Part shown: positions 18,827 to 27,417 of the stretch, piece by piece | Layout: each line of letters starts with the position of its first letter | Position numbering within the stretch: position 1 is the stretch's first letter | Source: a bacterium | GTDB lineage: Bacteria > Krumholzibacteriota > Krumholzibacteriia > LZORAL124-64-63 | Reading direction: 5' to 3' | DNA length: 29,542 bases | Assembly (NCBI GenBank): GCA_016719645.1 | Contig: JADJYS010000029.1 | Span: 1-29,542 of the forward strand | The notes under the pieces: generated by a model | Databases searched by the model: none | What the model saw: the letters and a program-made list of their open reading frames with translations, nothing else | What the model was told of the DNA's origin: nothing | Position numbers and translations under genes: made by a program

Positions 18827-19864
18827 TCAGTCCCCCTCGCGGTACGCCTGCACGGTCGCGACCAGGGTCTCGACCGCGGCGATCGGCGCCTCGGGCAGGA
18901 TGCCGTGCCCGAGGTTGAAGACGTGGCCGGCGGCGCCGCGGCCGGCGCGGCAGATCTCCAGCGCGCGGCGGCGGATCTCCTCGTGGCTGCCGAACAGGCA
19001 CAGCGGGTCCAGGTTGCCCTGCACGGCCCGGGCGGGGTAGGCGCGGGCGGCGACCGCCAGGTCGAGCGTCCAGTCCACGCCGAACGCCTCGGCGTCGAGC
19101 GTGCGCACGTGGTCGAGGTAGGGGGCGCTGCCCTTCAGGAAGTAGACGCGGGGCACGCCCGCGCCCTTCAGGCCGGCCAGGATCCGCCGCAGCCCGGGCA
19201 TGATGATGCGCTCGTAGTCTTGCGGGTGCAGGATGCCGCCCCAGGTGTCGAAGATCTGGACCGCATCGACGCCCGCCTCGACCTGCATCAGCAGGTAGTC
19301 GGTGATCTGGTCGGCCAGCTTGTCCAGCAGGCGCGACAGCAGCGCCGGGTCGGAGTAGAGCATCGCCTTGAGGTGCCGGTAGTCCTTGGAGCCGCCGCCC
19401 TCGATCATGTAGGCCGCCAGCGTGAACGGCGCGCCGGCGAAGCCGATCAGGGGGGTGCGGTCCCCGAGCTCGCGCTTGATCATCCGCACGGCCTCGGCCA
19501 CGTAGCCGGTGTGCTCGCGCGAGTCGACGACGTGCAGGGCGTCCACGTCGGCCGCCGCGCGCACGGTGTGGTGCATGCGCGGGCCGTGGTCGTCGAAGGA
19601 GAAGGGGGCGCCCATCGGCTCCAGCGGCACCAGGATGTCGCTGAACAGGATGGCCGCGTCGAAGCCGAAGCGGCGGATCGGCTGCAGCGTCACCTCGCAG
19701 GCCAGCTCGGGCGTCTTGCACAGGCCGATGAACGAGGTCTTCTCGCGCACGGCGCGGTACTCGGGCAGGTAGCGGCCTGCCTGCCGCATGATCCAGATGG
19801 GCGTGCGCTCGTGCGCCTCGCACCTCAGGGCGGACAGGTAGGGGCCGGTCGGCAGCGTGGCCAT
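18827..19864 (-). CDS. hemE: Uroporphyrinogen decarboxylase
   Basis: 345 residues. It removes four acetate carboxyls from uroporphyrinogen III to give coproporphyrinogen III. Both family signatures are present: TPIWIMRQAGRYLPEYRAVR (21-40) and IGFAGAPFTLAAYMIEGG (140-157). The catalytic Asp lies in AILFSDILVP (Asp76), with FDTWGG and the C-terminal FNLGHGILPE. I take ATG at 19864, after a GGGAGA site, rather than an in-frame start nine codons upstream, because homologues begin close to the substrate-binding motif. It is the first gene of the seven-gene haem operon on this strand. Confidence 0.96.
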   Translation of the reverse strand: MATLPTGPYLSALRCEAHERTPIWIMRQAGRYLPEYRAVREKTSFIGLCKTPELACEVTLQPIRRFGFDAAILFSDILVPLEPMGAPFSFDDHGPRMHHTVRAAADVDALHVVDSREHTGYVAEAVRMIKRELGDRTPLIGFAGAPFTLAAYMIEGGGSKDYRHLKAMLYSDPALLSRLLDKLADQITDYLLMQVEAGVDAVQIFDTWGGILHPQDYERIIMPGLRRILAGLKGAGVPRVYFLKGSAPYLDHVRTLDAEAFGVDWTLDLAVAARAYPARAVQGNLDPLCLFGSHEEIRRRALEICRAGRGAAGHVFNLGHGILPEAPIAAVETLVATVQAYREGD

Positions 19865-19962
19865 GTCGTCTCCCGGATGGGGCCGTCGCAACGGGGCGGC
19901 GCCGGGGCGCGGGCGACCGCCGCGCGCCGGGAGGAAATCTAGTCGCGGAGGCGGTTTCTTGT

Positions 19963-19979
19963 GTCACGAAGACGTCACG
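19963..19979 (-). promoter_or_regulatory. Tandem GTCACG repeats upstream of the haem operon
   Basis: Two copies of CGTGAC on the - strand (GTCACG at 19963-19968 and 19974-19979 on +) start exactly 11 bases apart, one helical turn, about 100 bases before the hemE start. This is the only ordered motif I see in the 146-base leader 19865-20010. It could be a site for a regulator binding tandem half-sites. No good -10/-35 pair was found beside it. Confidence 0.3.
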
Positions 19980-20010
19980 CGGCGGGATTTTCGGGGCCGC
20001 CGCGGGGCGG

Positions 20011-20361
20011 TCAGCGGCCGGAGAAGCCCAGGTTGCGCAGCAGGTCGAGCACGATCGCCCGGGCGGCCGGCGTGGGGTTCTCGAAGAGGAAGCCGGTGGC
20101 CGCGAGGTCGGGATTCACGTCCCGCCCCGCCCAGCGGCAGACGGCGGTGACGGCCAGCTCCGCGGCGCCGGCGGCGCCGGCGGGCAGCAGGATGCGCAGG
20201 TCGTGGCGCGAGCCGACGGGGATCTCCCGCTGGCCGACCAGCCGCAGGCCCTCGCCGGTGAGGTCCACGGCGCGGCCCAGTTCCTCGCCGGTCGCGGCGT
20301 CGAGGACCTGCAGGTAGAGGATCAGGGGCCGCCGCTTCTGGCGGCGCTGGGTCGTGTTCAT
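20011..20361 (-). CDS. PilZ domain protein (putative c-di-GMP receptor)
   Basis: 116 residues, ATG at 20361 after GAGGAG. A single PilZ-like domain is indicated by the arginine cluster RRQKRR near residues 6-11 and the second motif DLTGEGLRL. This resembles the (D/N)xSxxG c-di-GMP contact with Thr in place of Ser. A beta-rich body follows (DLRILLPAGAAGAAELAVTA, then VCRWAGR) and a C-terminal helix ends LLRNLGFSGR. By family it binds cyclic di-GMP and regulates motility, secretion or envelope functions. It stands alone between the cytochrome terminator and the haem operon, on the same strand as both. The Thr substitution makes ligand binding plausible but unproven. Confidence 0.78.
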   Translation of the reverse strand: MNTTQRRQKRRPLILYLQVLDAATGEELGRAVDLTGEGLRLVGQREIPVGSRHDLRILLPAGAAGAAELAVTAVCRWAGRDVNPDLAATGFLFENPTPAARAIVLDLLRNLGFSGR

Positions 20362-20440
20362 CGCGCACTCCTCGGCGGGCGGCTCCCGGGCGCGGAGGCT
20401 GCCGGCCGTCGGTGTCATCGGCTGACGGCGGCCGCACTTG

Positions 20441-20477
20441 AGAAAACGGGCCCCGCACCGTCCTGGTGCGGGGCCCG
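20441..20477 (-). terminator. Rho-independent terminator after the six-haem cytochrome gene
   Basis: Perfect 13-bp stem CGGGCCCCGCACC (20447-20459) with GGTGCGGGGCCCG (20465-20477) and a 5-base loop. On the - strand it is followed by TTTTCT, and it lies 43 bases after the cytochrome stop. It should end the cytochrome transcript before the PilZ gene. Confidence 0.88.
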
Positions 20478-20520
20478 CAGGATTGTCGCGTCACCCGGCC
20501 GGGGCCGGGGGCTCATCGGA

Positions 20521-21648
20521 TCAGTGCCCGCCGGCCTCGTAGTGCGCGTCGCCGAAGTCCTTCACATGGCACTTGTTGCACAGCGACCGCTGGTTGGTCA
20601 CCAGGGTGTAGCCGTAGTCCTTGTTCGCCACGTCGTCGGCCGAGGCGCCGATGTCGGTCGCCAGCGGGTGCGAGCTGATCAGGTGCGTGGACGTGAAGTC
20701 CCAGCGGCCCGCGTCGGCGAAGGGCGAGGCGTGCGAGCGGTGGCAGGTCAGGCACATGACCTGGTCCTGGGGGGTGGGGCCCTGGGTGTAGTTCAGGGGA
20801 TCGATGGTCTCGAGGTCGACGTTGACGGCCTCGAAGGGCACCAGGCCGCGGTACGAGGTGGCGGGGTCGCCGCCGGAGGTCTGGTCGGAGCTGATGTAGG
20901 CGTTGTAGGTCGCGGCGACCAGGCTGCCCATGTCCTCGCCCGTCGGGTGCACGAAGTCCGTGGTGTTGCCCGCGTGGAGGTCGGTGTGGCAGTTGGCGCA
21001 CCACTCGCTCATGCCCGACTTGTAGACGGTGTGCGAGAGGTCGGTCTCGGGCACGCCCGTGGGGCTGTTGCCCAGGGTGCGGCGGCTGTTGCCCAGGGCG
21101 ATCGGGGCGGGGCTGTCGAAGGTGTAGCGCGCGCCGCCGTAGATGGGGCCGGTGCCCTCGTCGCCGTACAGCAGGCGGTAGTTCTCGTTGCCGTGGGGAT
21201 CGTGGCAGCTGGTGCAGGTCAGGTACTGGCTGTCGAAGTCGCCGCCGGGGGCCGCGGCCAGGACGGGATCCCGGACGATGCCGTAGGCCGGCGAGACGAC
21301 GTTGTGGCCGTGCGTGTAGCCCTGGGTGGAGCCGGCGCGCGGGGTGGTCCAGGAGAAGGTCTTGGTGACCCAGTAGAAGTCGCCACCGGCGCCCCAGCCG
21401 AAGCCGCCGGCGAACTGGCCGTAGGCCGCATGGCACTTCAGGCAGGTGTCGCTGGCGTTGCCGTTGTTCAGCAGGTAGGCATTGCCCGCGGGATGGTTGA
21501 CATCCACGAGGTTGCCGTTCTGGCTGTTGTGCATCGTGTGGCAGCCGGCGCAGTAGGCCACGCCGCCGTCATGGAACGCCAGAGCGGCGCCGCTGCTCAG
21601 GGCGAGAGCCAGGACGATGGTTGCGGAGATCAACAGTTTGTGCTTCAC
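20521..21648 (-). CDS. Six-haem c-type cytochrome (doubled CxxCH type)
   Basis: 375 residues from a GTG start at 21648 with GGAGGCG eight bases upstream. The signal peptide (KHKLLISATIVLALALSSG, then AALAFH) is intact from this start. Six CxxCH haem-attachment motifs occur: CAGCH, CLKCH, CTSCH, CANCH, CLTCH and CNKCH, with spare His residues suited to bis-His ligation. The opening YCAGCHTMHNSQNG and the CTSCHDPHGNENYR segment are typical of periplasmic or surface multihaem proteins with paired CxxCH repeats. It is likely a soluble periplasmic or extracellular electron carrier. It follows the NHL gene on the same strand and ends at a strong terminator. Its redox partners are unknown. Confidence 0.93.
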   Translation of the reverse strand: MKHKLLISATIVLALALSSGAALAFHDGGVAYCAGCHTMHNSQNGNLVDVNHPAGNAYLLNNGNASDTCLKCHAAYGQFAGGFGWGAGGDFYWVTKTFSWTTPRAGSTQGYTHGHNVVSPAYGIVRDPVLAAAPGGDFDSQYLTCTSCHDPHGNENYRLLYGDEGTGPIYGGARYTFDSPAPIALGNSRRTLGNSPTGVPETDLSHTVYKSGMSEWCANCHTDLHAGNTTDFVHPTGEDMGSLVAATYNAYISSDQTSGGDPATSYRGLVPFEAVNVDLETIDPLNYTQGPTPQDQVMCLTCHRSHASPFADAGRWDFTSTHLISSHPLATDIGASADDVANKDYGYTLVTNQRSLCNKCHVKDFGDAHYEAGGH

Positions 21649-21801
21649 AGAATCGCCTCCGAGGTGTGCCGACGGGCGAGGCCCGGCGACTGGGGTTGAG
21701 TGGGCGACCTGGTCGCCCCGGCCGGCGTTGCTTCCGGCCATCGCGTCTTGCGACGAGAACACGAAACGATGCCGAACCCTTGACATGCGAACAATCCTCT
21801 C

Positions 21802-21821
21802 GGCCCCGCCCGCGCGGGGCC
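21802..21821 (-). terminator. Hairpin directly after the NHL-repeat gene
   Basis: GGCCCCGC (21802-21809) pairs with GCGGGGCC (21814-21821) around a 4-base loop, six bases beyond the NHL stop. No T-tract follows, so it may be an attenuating or RNA-stabilising hairpin within a shared transcript, not a full stop. Confidence 0.4.
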
Positions 21822-21826
21822 TTCCG

Positions 21827-22750
21827 CTACTCTCCTGCTTCCGTGCCGAAGATCCCGAAGGCCTGGACGCGGCCCTCGTAGCCCTGGGCCACGAGGATGC
21901 GTCCGGGCGTCGCGGCGATCGCGAGGGGGTGGTAGAGCTGCCCGGGCGCGCCGCCGAACGAACCGAACTCGGACTTGAAGACGTGGTCGCGATCGTGGAC
22001 CAGCACCGTGTGCCGCATCCGGTCGAGGACCAGGACCTCGCCACCGGGGCCGAACGCGACGCCGACCGGGAAGGCGAGGCGGCCCGGGCCGGTGCCCGCC
22101 CGGCCGAAGGAGCCGGCGTCCTCGCCGTCCGCCGTGCGGACCAGCACGAGGTGCAGCTCGCCGCCGGGGATGTAGAGGCGGCCGTCGGGGGCCTCGGCGG
22201 GACGGCCGAGCTCCGACTGCTCGCTGACGCCCTCGAGGGCGCGGTGCCAGAGGACGCGGCCCGTCGCCGCGTCGTGCTTGGTCAGCGTGCCGGCGAACTT
22301 GTCGAGGGACACGTAATTCCCGTCGGCGCCGACGATCAGGTGGTCGGGCCGCCACTGCGGCGTGGGCCGCTCGACGTCGAAGCGCAGCGGCTCGCCGCGC
22401 AGGTCGAGCTTGCGCAGGGTGCGTTCGCCGTCGGGGCCGCGGTCGATGAAGACGAAGCCGCCGTCGCGCTCGAGGCAGCCGTCGACGGGGGTGGAGAGGG
22501 CGGCGGCGAGGCTGGTGGTGAACAGGGTGATCCCGTGACCGTCCACCACGTGGAAGCTCACGCCCCGCTCGTCGGTGACGCAGACGTCGCCGGTCGCGGG
22601 ATCGACGCTCAAAGCGATGGGACGGACCAGGCCGGCCTCCCCCACATCCAACCGCACGGCGCTCTCGAAATGAAAAGCGATCGTTCCGTTCGCCACGAGG
22701 GGGCAAAGGGAGATCGTCAGAGCGATGCAAAATGCGCGTCGGCTTGTCAC
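21827..22750 (-). CDS. Secreted NHL-repeat beta-propeller protein
   Basis: About 307 residues. GTG at 22750 gives a signal peptide at once (TSRRAFCIALTISLCPLVAN, then GTIA) and leaves a leader of about 96 bases from the promoter upstream. The earliest in-frame GTG (22846) would coincide with the predicted transcription start. The mature part is a set of NHL-like blades, clearest as LAFPVGVAFGPGGEVLVLDR and LYHPLAIAATPGRILVAQG, with further blades at LVRPIALSVDPATGDVCVTD and PDHLIVGADGNYVSLDK. NHL propellers bind proteins or ligands. They often accompany multihaem cytochromes in metal-reducing bacteria, where their role is not defined. It lies between two cytochrome genes on the same strand. 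Confidence 0.82.
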   Translation of the reverse strand: MTSRRAFCIALTISLCPLVANGTIAFHFESAVRLDVGEAGLVRPIALSVDPATGDVCVTDERGVSFHVVDGHGITLFTTSLAAALSTPVDGCLERDGGFVFIDRGPDGERTLRKLDLRGEPLRFDVERPTPQWRPDHLIVGADGNYVSLDKFAGTLTKHDAATGRVLWHRALEGVSEQSELGRPAEAPDGRLYIPGGELHLVLVRTADGEDAGSFGRAGTGPGRLAFPVGVAFGPGGEVLVLDRMRHTVLVHDRDHVFKSEFGSFGGAPGQLYHPLAIAATPGRILVAQGYEGRVQAFGIFGTEAGE

Positions 22751-22852
22751 GGGGGTGTCACCAGAATCGGATGTGTGCGGGCAGCACGGTGTTCTTCGAT
22801 TCACATTCAAGGTGCCTCGGCGGGGCCAGTCGCCCCCGCTTGTCACGGAAAT

Positions 22853-22882
22853 ATCATAGCCTTTCTGTTACCATTTCGTCAA
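22853..22882 (-). promoter_or_regulatory. Sigma-70-type promoter for the NHL/six-haem cytochrome unit
   Basis: On the - strand TTGACG (22877-22882, five of six) and TATGAT (22853-22858, five of six) are 18 bases apart. They lie in the AT-rich gap between the 42-haem cytochrome terminator and the NHL gene. The predicted transcript start is near 22846. This is the best-formed promoter in the window. Confidence 0.72.
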
Positions 22883-22972
22883 AGGCATTTTGAAGCGAAC
22901 GCTCTCAAATTGCGAATAATCTCCATTTTTGACAATAGATGCCAAAATCGACAGATGGGGGGCATGGAACGA

Positions 22973-22996
22973 GGCCGGCTCCCCGAGGAGCCGGCC
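22973..22996 (-). terminator. Terminator hairpin after the 42-haem cytochrome gene
   Basis: Perfect 10-bp stem GGCCGGCTCC (22973-22982) with GGAGCCGGCC (22987-22996), loop of four, 43 bases beyond the cytochrome stop at 23039. On the - strand TCGTTCC follows, a weak T-tract. A T6 run lies just before the stem instead. It separates the large cytochrome unit from the NHL promoter. Confidence 0.65.
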
Positions 22997-23038
22997 TGTT
23001 AAAAAACATATCAGATAATGACGGTCAGTTCACAGCGG

Positions 23039-26000
23039 TCAGCGTTTCTGGCGGATCTTCTCGGTGTGGCAACCGATGCACAGCTTCCCGCCCGCGTCCT
23101 CCCGGAGCATCTTCGCGAACTCCGAGCCGTGGGGATCGTGGCAGCTGGCGCAGACGATCTCCCCGCCGCGGACCGGATCGGTCGTCCCGGCGCCCAGCGG
23201 GTGGTCGGTGTGTTCCAGCCAGGTGTGGCAGCGCAGGCAGGGGTCGGGCCCGGCGGGGACCGTCCCCGCGGCGGCGGCGAGATGGGGGTTGTGACACATC
23301 GTGCACTGCCGACCCTCGGGGTCGGGATGGCGCTGGCTCGACGATTTCATCCGGTCGGCCTGTTCGCTGTGGCACCGCCCGCAAACGGCGGCCTGGCTGC
23401 GCGGCAGCAGGCCCGGCACCGGCGAGGCGTGGGGCGTGTGGCACTCCAGGCAGGCCCGCTCGCCGGAGAGCGGGGCGTGGAGGGTCGCGTTCCTGAGTTC
23501 CTCGGCCAGGCCGGGGTGGCAGCCGAGGCAGAGGCGCTGCTCCGCTCCCGCCTGCACCTTGCCGCCCGCTTCGTGGCACGCCTTGCAGTCCCGCTTGGCG
23601 TAGGGCGGGTGGACGTGGCCGTGCGTCAGCCCCGCCTGCGTGGTGGCGTGGGGGTCGTGGCAGGCCATGCAGTCGGCCGGCTCCAGGTCGAAGCCCAGGT
23701 GGGTCCGGGCCAGGGCGGCGCTCTTCAGGTCGTGGCATTTCGCGCAGAGGGCGGGCACCGCCGCGGTCAGCAGGTCCGACTGCGCCGTGCCGTGGGCGTC
23801 GTGGCAGGTGGCGCAGTTCCCGTCGGCGAACGGCTTGTGCCGCCGCGGGAGCGCGCGCGCGGCCTGCAGGTCCTGGTGGCAGCTCCAGCACAGATCCGCC
23901 CCCGCCGCCCGCAGCAGCGCCGGCTGGTCCGCCCCGTGCGGGTCGTGGCAGGCGGAGCAGGCGCCGTCGCGGGCGGGACGGTGGGCCAGGTCGGCCCGCG
24001 GGAAGAGGGAACCGCTCTCGTGGCACGCGGCGCAGGCCTGGCCGACGCCGCCGGCCTTCAGCAGGTGCTCGCCGCGGGCCGCGTGGGCGTCGTGGCAGGA
24101 ACTGCACTCGCCGGCGGCGAAGGGGGCGTGGGCGTGCCGGCGCGGTTCCGTCAGCCCGTCGTGGCAGCCGGCGCACAGCGCCGTCTGGTCGGTGATCGGC
24201 GCGGCGTCCGCGTGGCAGACGGTGCAGTCGCGATCGTCGAAGGGCGGGTGCGAGTTCGGCCGGATCAGCGCGGCCTGCGCGGAGTGGTGCGGCGCGTGAC
24301 AGCCCGTGCAGTCCAGCCCGGCCAGATCGCGCCCGAGGTGGGCGCCCTTCAGCGCGGCGTCGCCCTCGTCGTGGCAGCGGAAGCACAGCTCGGCGGCCGG
24401 CGCCGTCAGCAGCGCGGCCTGCGCGCCGCCGTGGGGCTGATGGCAGGTTGTGCAATCGTCCATGATCGGAGGATGGACCGACTTCGCCGCCGCGACGTCG
24501 ACCACGTCCTCGTGGCAGATCGTGCAGAGCAGGGGCTCGGGCGCGGCCAGCAGGTCGGCGCGGTCGGCGCGGTGGGCGTCGTGGCAGGCCGCGCAGTTGC
24601 CGGCGGCGACCGGCGCGTGGGCGTGCCCGCCGGCGCCGGGGCCGGTGTCGTGGCACTCGAGGCAGATCGCCGTGGCCGGACGGCGCAGCATGGCGACCTC
24701 GTCGCCGCCGTGGGGCAGGTGGCAGTCGCTGCAGAGCCCGTCCGCGACGGGCGGGTGCAGGCTGCCGCCGGCGGGCTTGGTCGACTGGTCGGCGTGGCAG
24801 GCCAGGCACGTCGTCGCCGCCGAGACCTTCAGCAGGGACGGCTGGCCGGCGCGGTGCGGCGCGTGGCAGGCGAGGCAATCGCCCCGCGCGGCCACGTCGT
24901 GCGGGTGGGCGGTGACGAGCTCGATCTTGACCTTGAGGTGGCAGCCCAGGCAGAGGCTCCCCGCCTTGGCCGTCAGCAGGCCGGGCTCGGTCGAGCTGTG
25001 GGGGTCGTGGCAGGCGGCGCAGTCCTGCTTGACGAAGGGCGCGTGGTTCGAGACGGCGGCGGCCGCGTCGCCGCCCACGCCCTCGTGGCAGCCCAGGCAC
25101 AGTTCGCCCGGGGGCGCGGTCAGCAGCGCGGCGCGCGCGCCGCCGTGGACGTCGTGGCAGGCCGCGCATTCGCCGTCGGCGACCGGAGCGTGGACGAGGT
25201 TCTTGCGGAACGCCGCGTCGTCGTGGCACTCGAAGCAGAGCCGGCGCAGCTCGGTCTTGATCATCCCGGCGTGCGCGCTGCCGTGGGCGGCGTGGCAGTC
25301 CAGGCAGGAGCCGTCGGCGACGGGCGCGTGGGGCGTCGCGGCGTCGGCCCCGGGCCGGTCGTGGCAGTTCAGGCACAGGTCGTTGCCCTGGGCGACCAGA
25401 CCGGCGCCGCTCCCGGCGTCCGGCGCGTGGCAGGCGGCGCAGTCGCGGTCCTGGACCGGCGCGTGCTGCACGGCCAGCAGGAGCTTCGGCGCGGCGGCGC
25501 TGTGGGGGTCGTGGCAGGACGTGCAACCTTCGAGGCCGAACGCCTCGCCGTGCGCCTGCGCGAGCTTGCGCGCGTCCTTGTGGCAGGACAGGCAGAGCTC
25601 GTCGACGGGCTTGTCCAGCAGGTGCGGTTCCGCGCTGCCGTGGGGAAGGTGGCAGGCGGCGCACCCGTCCTTCTTCAGGGGAGCGTGGACGACCGCGCGC
25701 GTGAACGCGGTCCCGTCGTGGCAGGTCAGGCAGGCGGCGTTGCCCCTGGCGGGCAGCAGGCCGGGCTGGCCGCTGCCGTGGGGTCGTGGCAGGCGACGCA
25801 GCCGCCGTCGCGCACCGGCGCGTGGACGTGCGGCAGGTCGGACTCGGCCACCTGCGCCGCGTGGCAGCCGGCGCACAGGTCGTTGCCGGACGCCTTCAGC
25901 GCCAGGCGTCCCACGACGCCGTGGACCTCGTGGCAGGCCTCGCACTCGGCCTTGGCGAAGGCGCGTGGGCGTGCGGGGCGCCGGCGGCCTTCTTCTGGTC

Positions 26001-26120
26001 GGCGTGGCACTCCAGGCAGGTCTTCGAGCGGAACGGGCCCGCCGCCCGGGCGGGCGGGGGCGACAGCACCGCCAGGAGCAGGGCCAGGGCCAGGAGGACG
26101 GGCACGCGACGCTTATTCAT
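23039..26120 (-). CDS. Giant multihaem c-type cytochrome with 42 CxxCH motifs (two small frame breaks near the N-terminus)
   Basis: After repair of two one-base deletions (near 25960 and 25780, each in a G/C run) the protein is about 1027 residues. ATG at 26120 follows AAGGAGAG and a signal peptide (MNKRRVPVLLALALLLAVLS) with cleavage near ARA-AGP. I count 42 CxxCH motifs: 38 in the long uninterrupted frame ending at 23039 and four in the two upstream frames, about one haem per 24 residues. They alternate between CxxCHDPHG-like and LCxxCH types, making about 21 paired repeats with HAPV or HAPF linkers. No other domain, membrane segment or C-terminal anchor is seen. By family it should be an exported electron-transfer protein, possibly wire-like and extracellular. 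The start overlaps the prolyl isomerase stop by eight bases, so the two are translationally coupled. Confidence 0.92.
23066..26018 (-). repeat. About 21 tandem paired-haem repeats within the giant cytochrome
   Basis: Each unit of about 40-55 residues has the pattern HAPxxxGxCxACHDPHGxxxxxLL followed by LCxxCH. Linker length and residues vary, so the repeats are diverged, not recent copies. Because the motif recurs at codon-phased spacing, the opposite strand also lacks stops and shows long spurious open frames over the same interval. Confidence 0.85.
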
Positions 26121-27417
26121 GGCTCTCCTTCGCGGACGCCTGCGCGAGCCGTTCGCGGACGACGGCTTCGGCGCCGGGAACGATCCTGACGGTGGTGGCG
26201 GCTTCGAGGCGCGCGACCGCGTCGGCGATGTTCTCGCGCGTGCGCTGGGCCTTCATGCGCAGCAGCAGGTTTCCTCGCGGCAGTCCGCGAGGTCCGCGGG
26301 GTCGGCTGTTCGACCTCGGTCACGACGGCGACCACCCAGCCGCCGGGCACCTCGTAGGGGTTCAGGACCTGGCCGGCCGGGCCTCGCCCGGCTTCAGGCC
26401 GATCATCGACGGCTGGAGCCAGGTCGTGGGCAGGGCGGCGGCGTCCTGGCGGACCTCGGACGTGCGCTTGGCCAGCCAGGTCATCTCGGCGCCCTGGTCC
26501 AGGCGCTGCTTGAAGGTCACCGCGGCGCTCTGCTTCTCGAGCAGCACGCTCTGCACCTTCAGCCGGGCCGGCGGCGTCAGGTGCGCGATGTTCTCGCGGT
26601 AGAAGGCCGCGATCTCGGCCTCGGTCGGCGCGTAGCGGAAACGCCCCAGGGAGTTGACCATCTCCTCCAGCAAGAGGTCGCGCTCCTGCTGGGCCGCGAG
26701 GCGCTTGATCATGCGGCGCTCGGGGATCCCCAGCCGCGCGGACTCGTAGCCGAGCAGGGCCTCGCTGAACCACTTTTGAAGAAGTCGTCGCGCGGATCTG
26801 CGCGCGTCGGGCTTGTTGGCGAGGCCGTGGAAGTGCTCGAAGCGCATGTTGCGTGAGCGCGCCGACGCGCAGGGCGCCGGACGGCAGCTTCGCCAGCACG
26901 GCGTCGCTCTCGTTCAGCTGCTTCTGGACCGCGGATCCGTCGAGGCGTAGTCGAGGACGCGAGCAGCGCCGTGTCCACCTTGATGCCGTACTTCCGCTTC
27001 AGGCTCTCGACTTGAGGCCTCGATGACCTCTTCGCGGGCGCGGGCCGGGTCGGCGATCACCAGCGGCGCGGTGGCCGCGATCGAATCCAGCAGCGCCACG
27101 ATGCTGCGCGAGCGGACGGTCTCGCGCACCTGCGCGGTGATCATGTCCTTGCGGTGCAGCCCCGTGCGGTAGCCCTCCTGGATGATCAGCTCGTTCTGGA
27201 TCAGGCGCCGCAGGACGGCGGAGGGCTCGGGCATCTGCTGCTGGCCCTTGTTCATCTGCAGCGTGACGAAGAGCTCCATGTCCAGGTCGGCGACGGTGAT
27301 CGTGTCGCGTCCCACGAAGACCAGGGGCGCGTCGACCGGCGGGGCCGCCGCCGCGGCGGTCGCCGCGAGCAGGGCCCAGGCCAGGAGCGACGGCGTGCGC
27401 GGGCGGGTGAACTTCAT
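26113..27417 (-). CDS. Exported parvulin-type peptidyl-prolyl isomerase (SurA/PpiC-like), frame-interrupted
   Basis: ATG at 27417 after GGGAAGG, with a signal peptide (KFTRPRTPSLLAWALLAATA, then AAAAPPV). The SurA-N-like part has VFVGRDTITVADLDMELFV and VLRRLIQNELIIQEGYRTG. After frame breaks near 27012, 26960, 26935 and 26848 come KRKYGIKVDTALLA, LNESDAVLAKLPSGAL and MRFEHFHGLANKPD. The parvulin part begins PARLKVQSVLLEKQ, then RLDQGAEMTWLAKRTSE, and ends at NPYEVPGGWVVAVVTEVEQ. Further breaks near 26385 and 26275 lead to a C-terminus in VRERLAQASAKESHE with TAA at 26113-26115. Repaired length is about 435 residues. By family it folds periplasmic or outer-membrane proteins; coupling to the 42-haem cytochrome suggests that is a client. 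Confidence 0.8.

Noticed and set aside
21649..21801. GEMM-type cyclic dinucleotide riboswitch before the six-haem cytochrome gene
   Set aside because: The GCAA loop and a GCCGGGGCGACC stretch recall the motif, but the 5' GGCAAACC partner strand and the conserved GACGCAAAGCC core are missing.
23018..26602. A + strand open frame of 1194 codons over the giant cytochrome
   Set aside because: It is the shadow of the phased CxxCH repeats in GC-rich DNA. It has no recognisable domain, while the - strand has signal peptide, ribosome site and 42 haem motifs.
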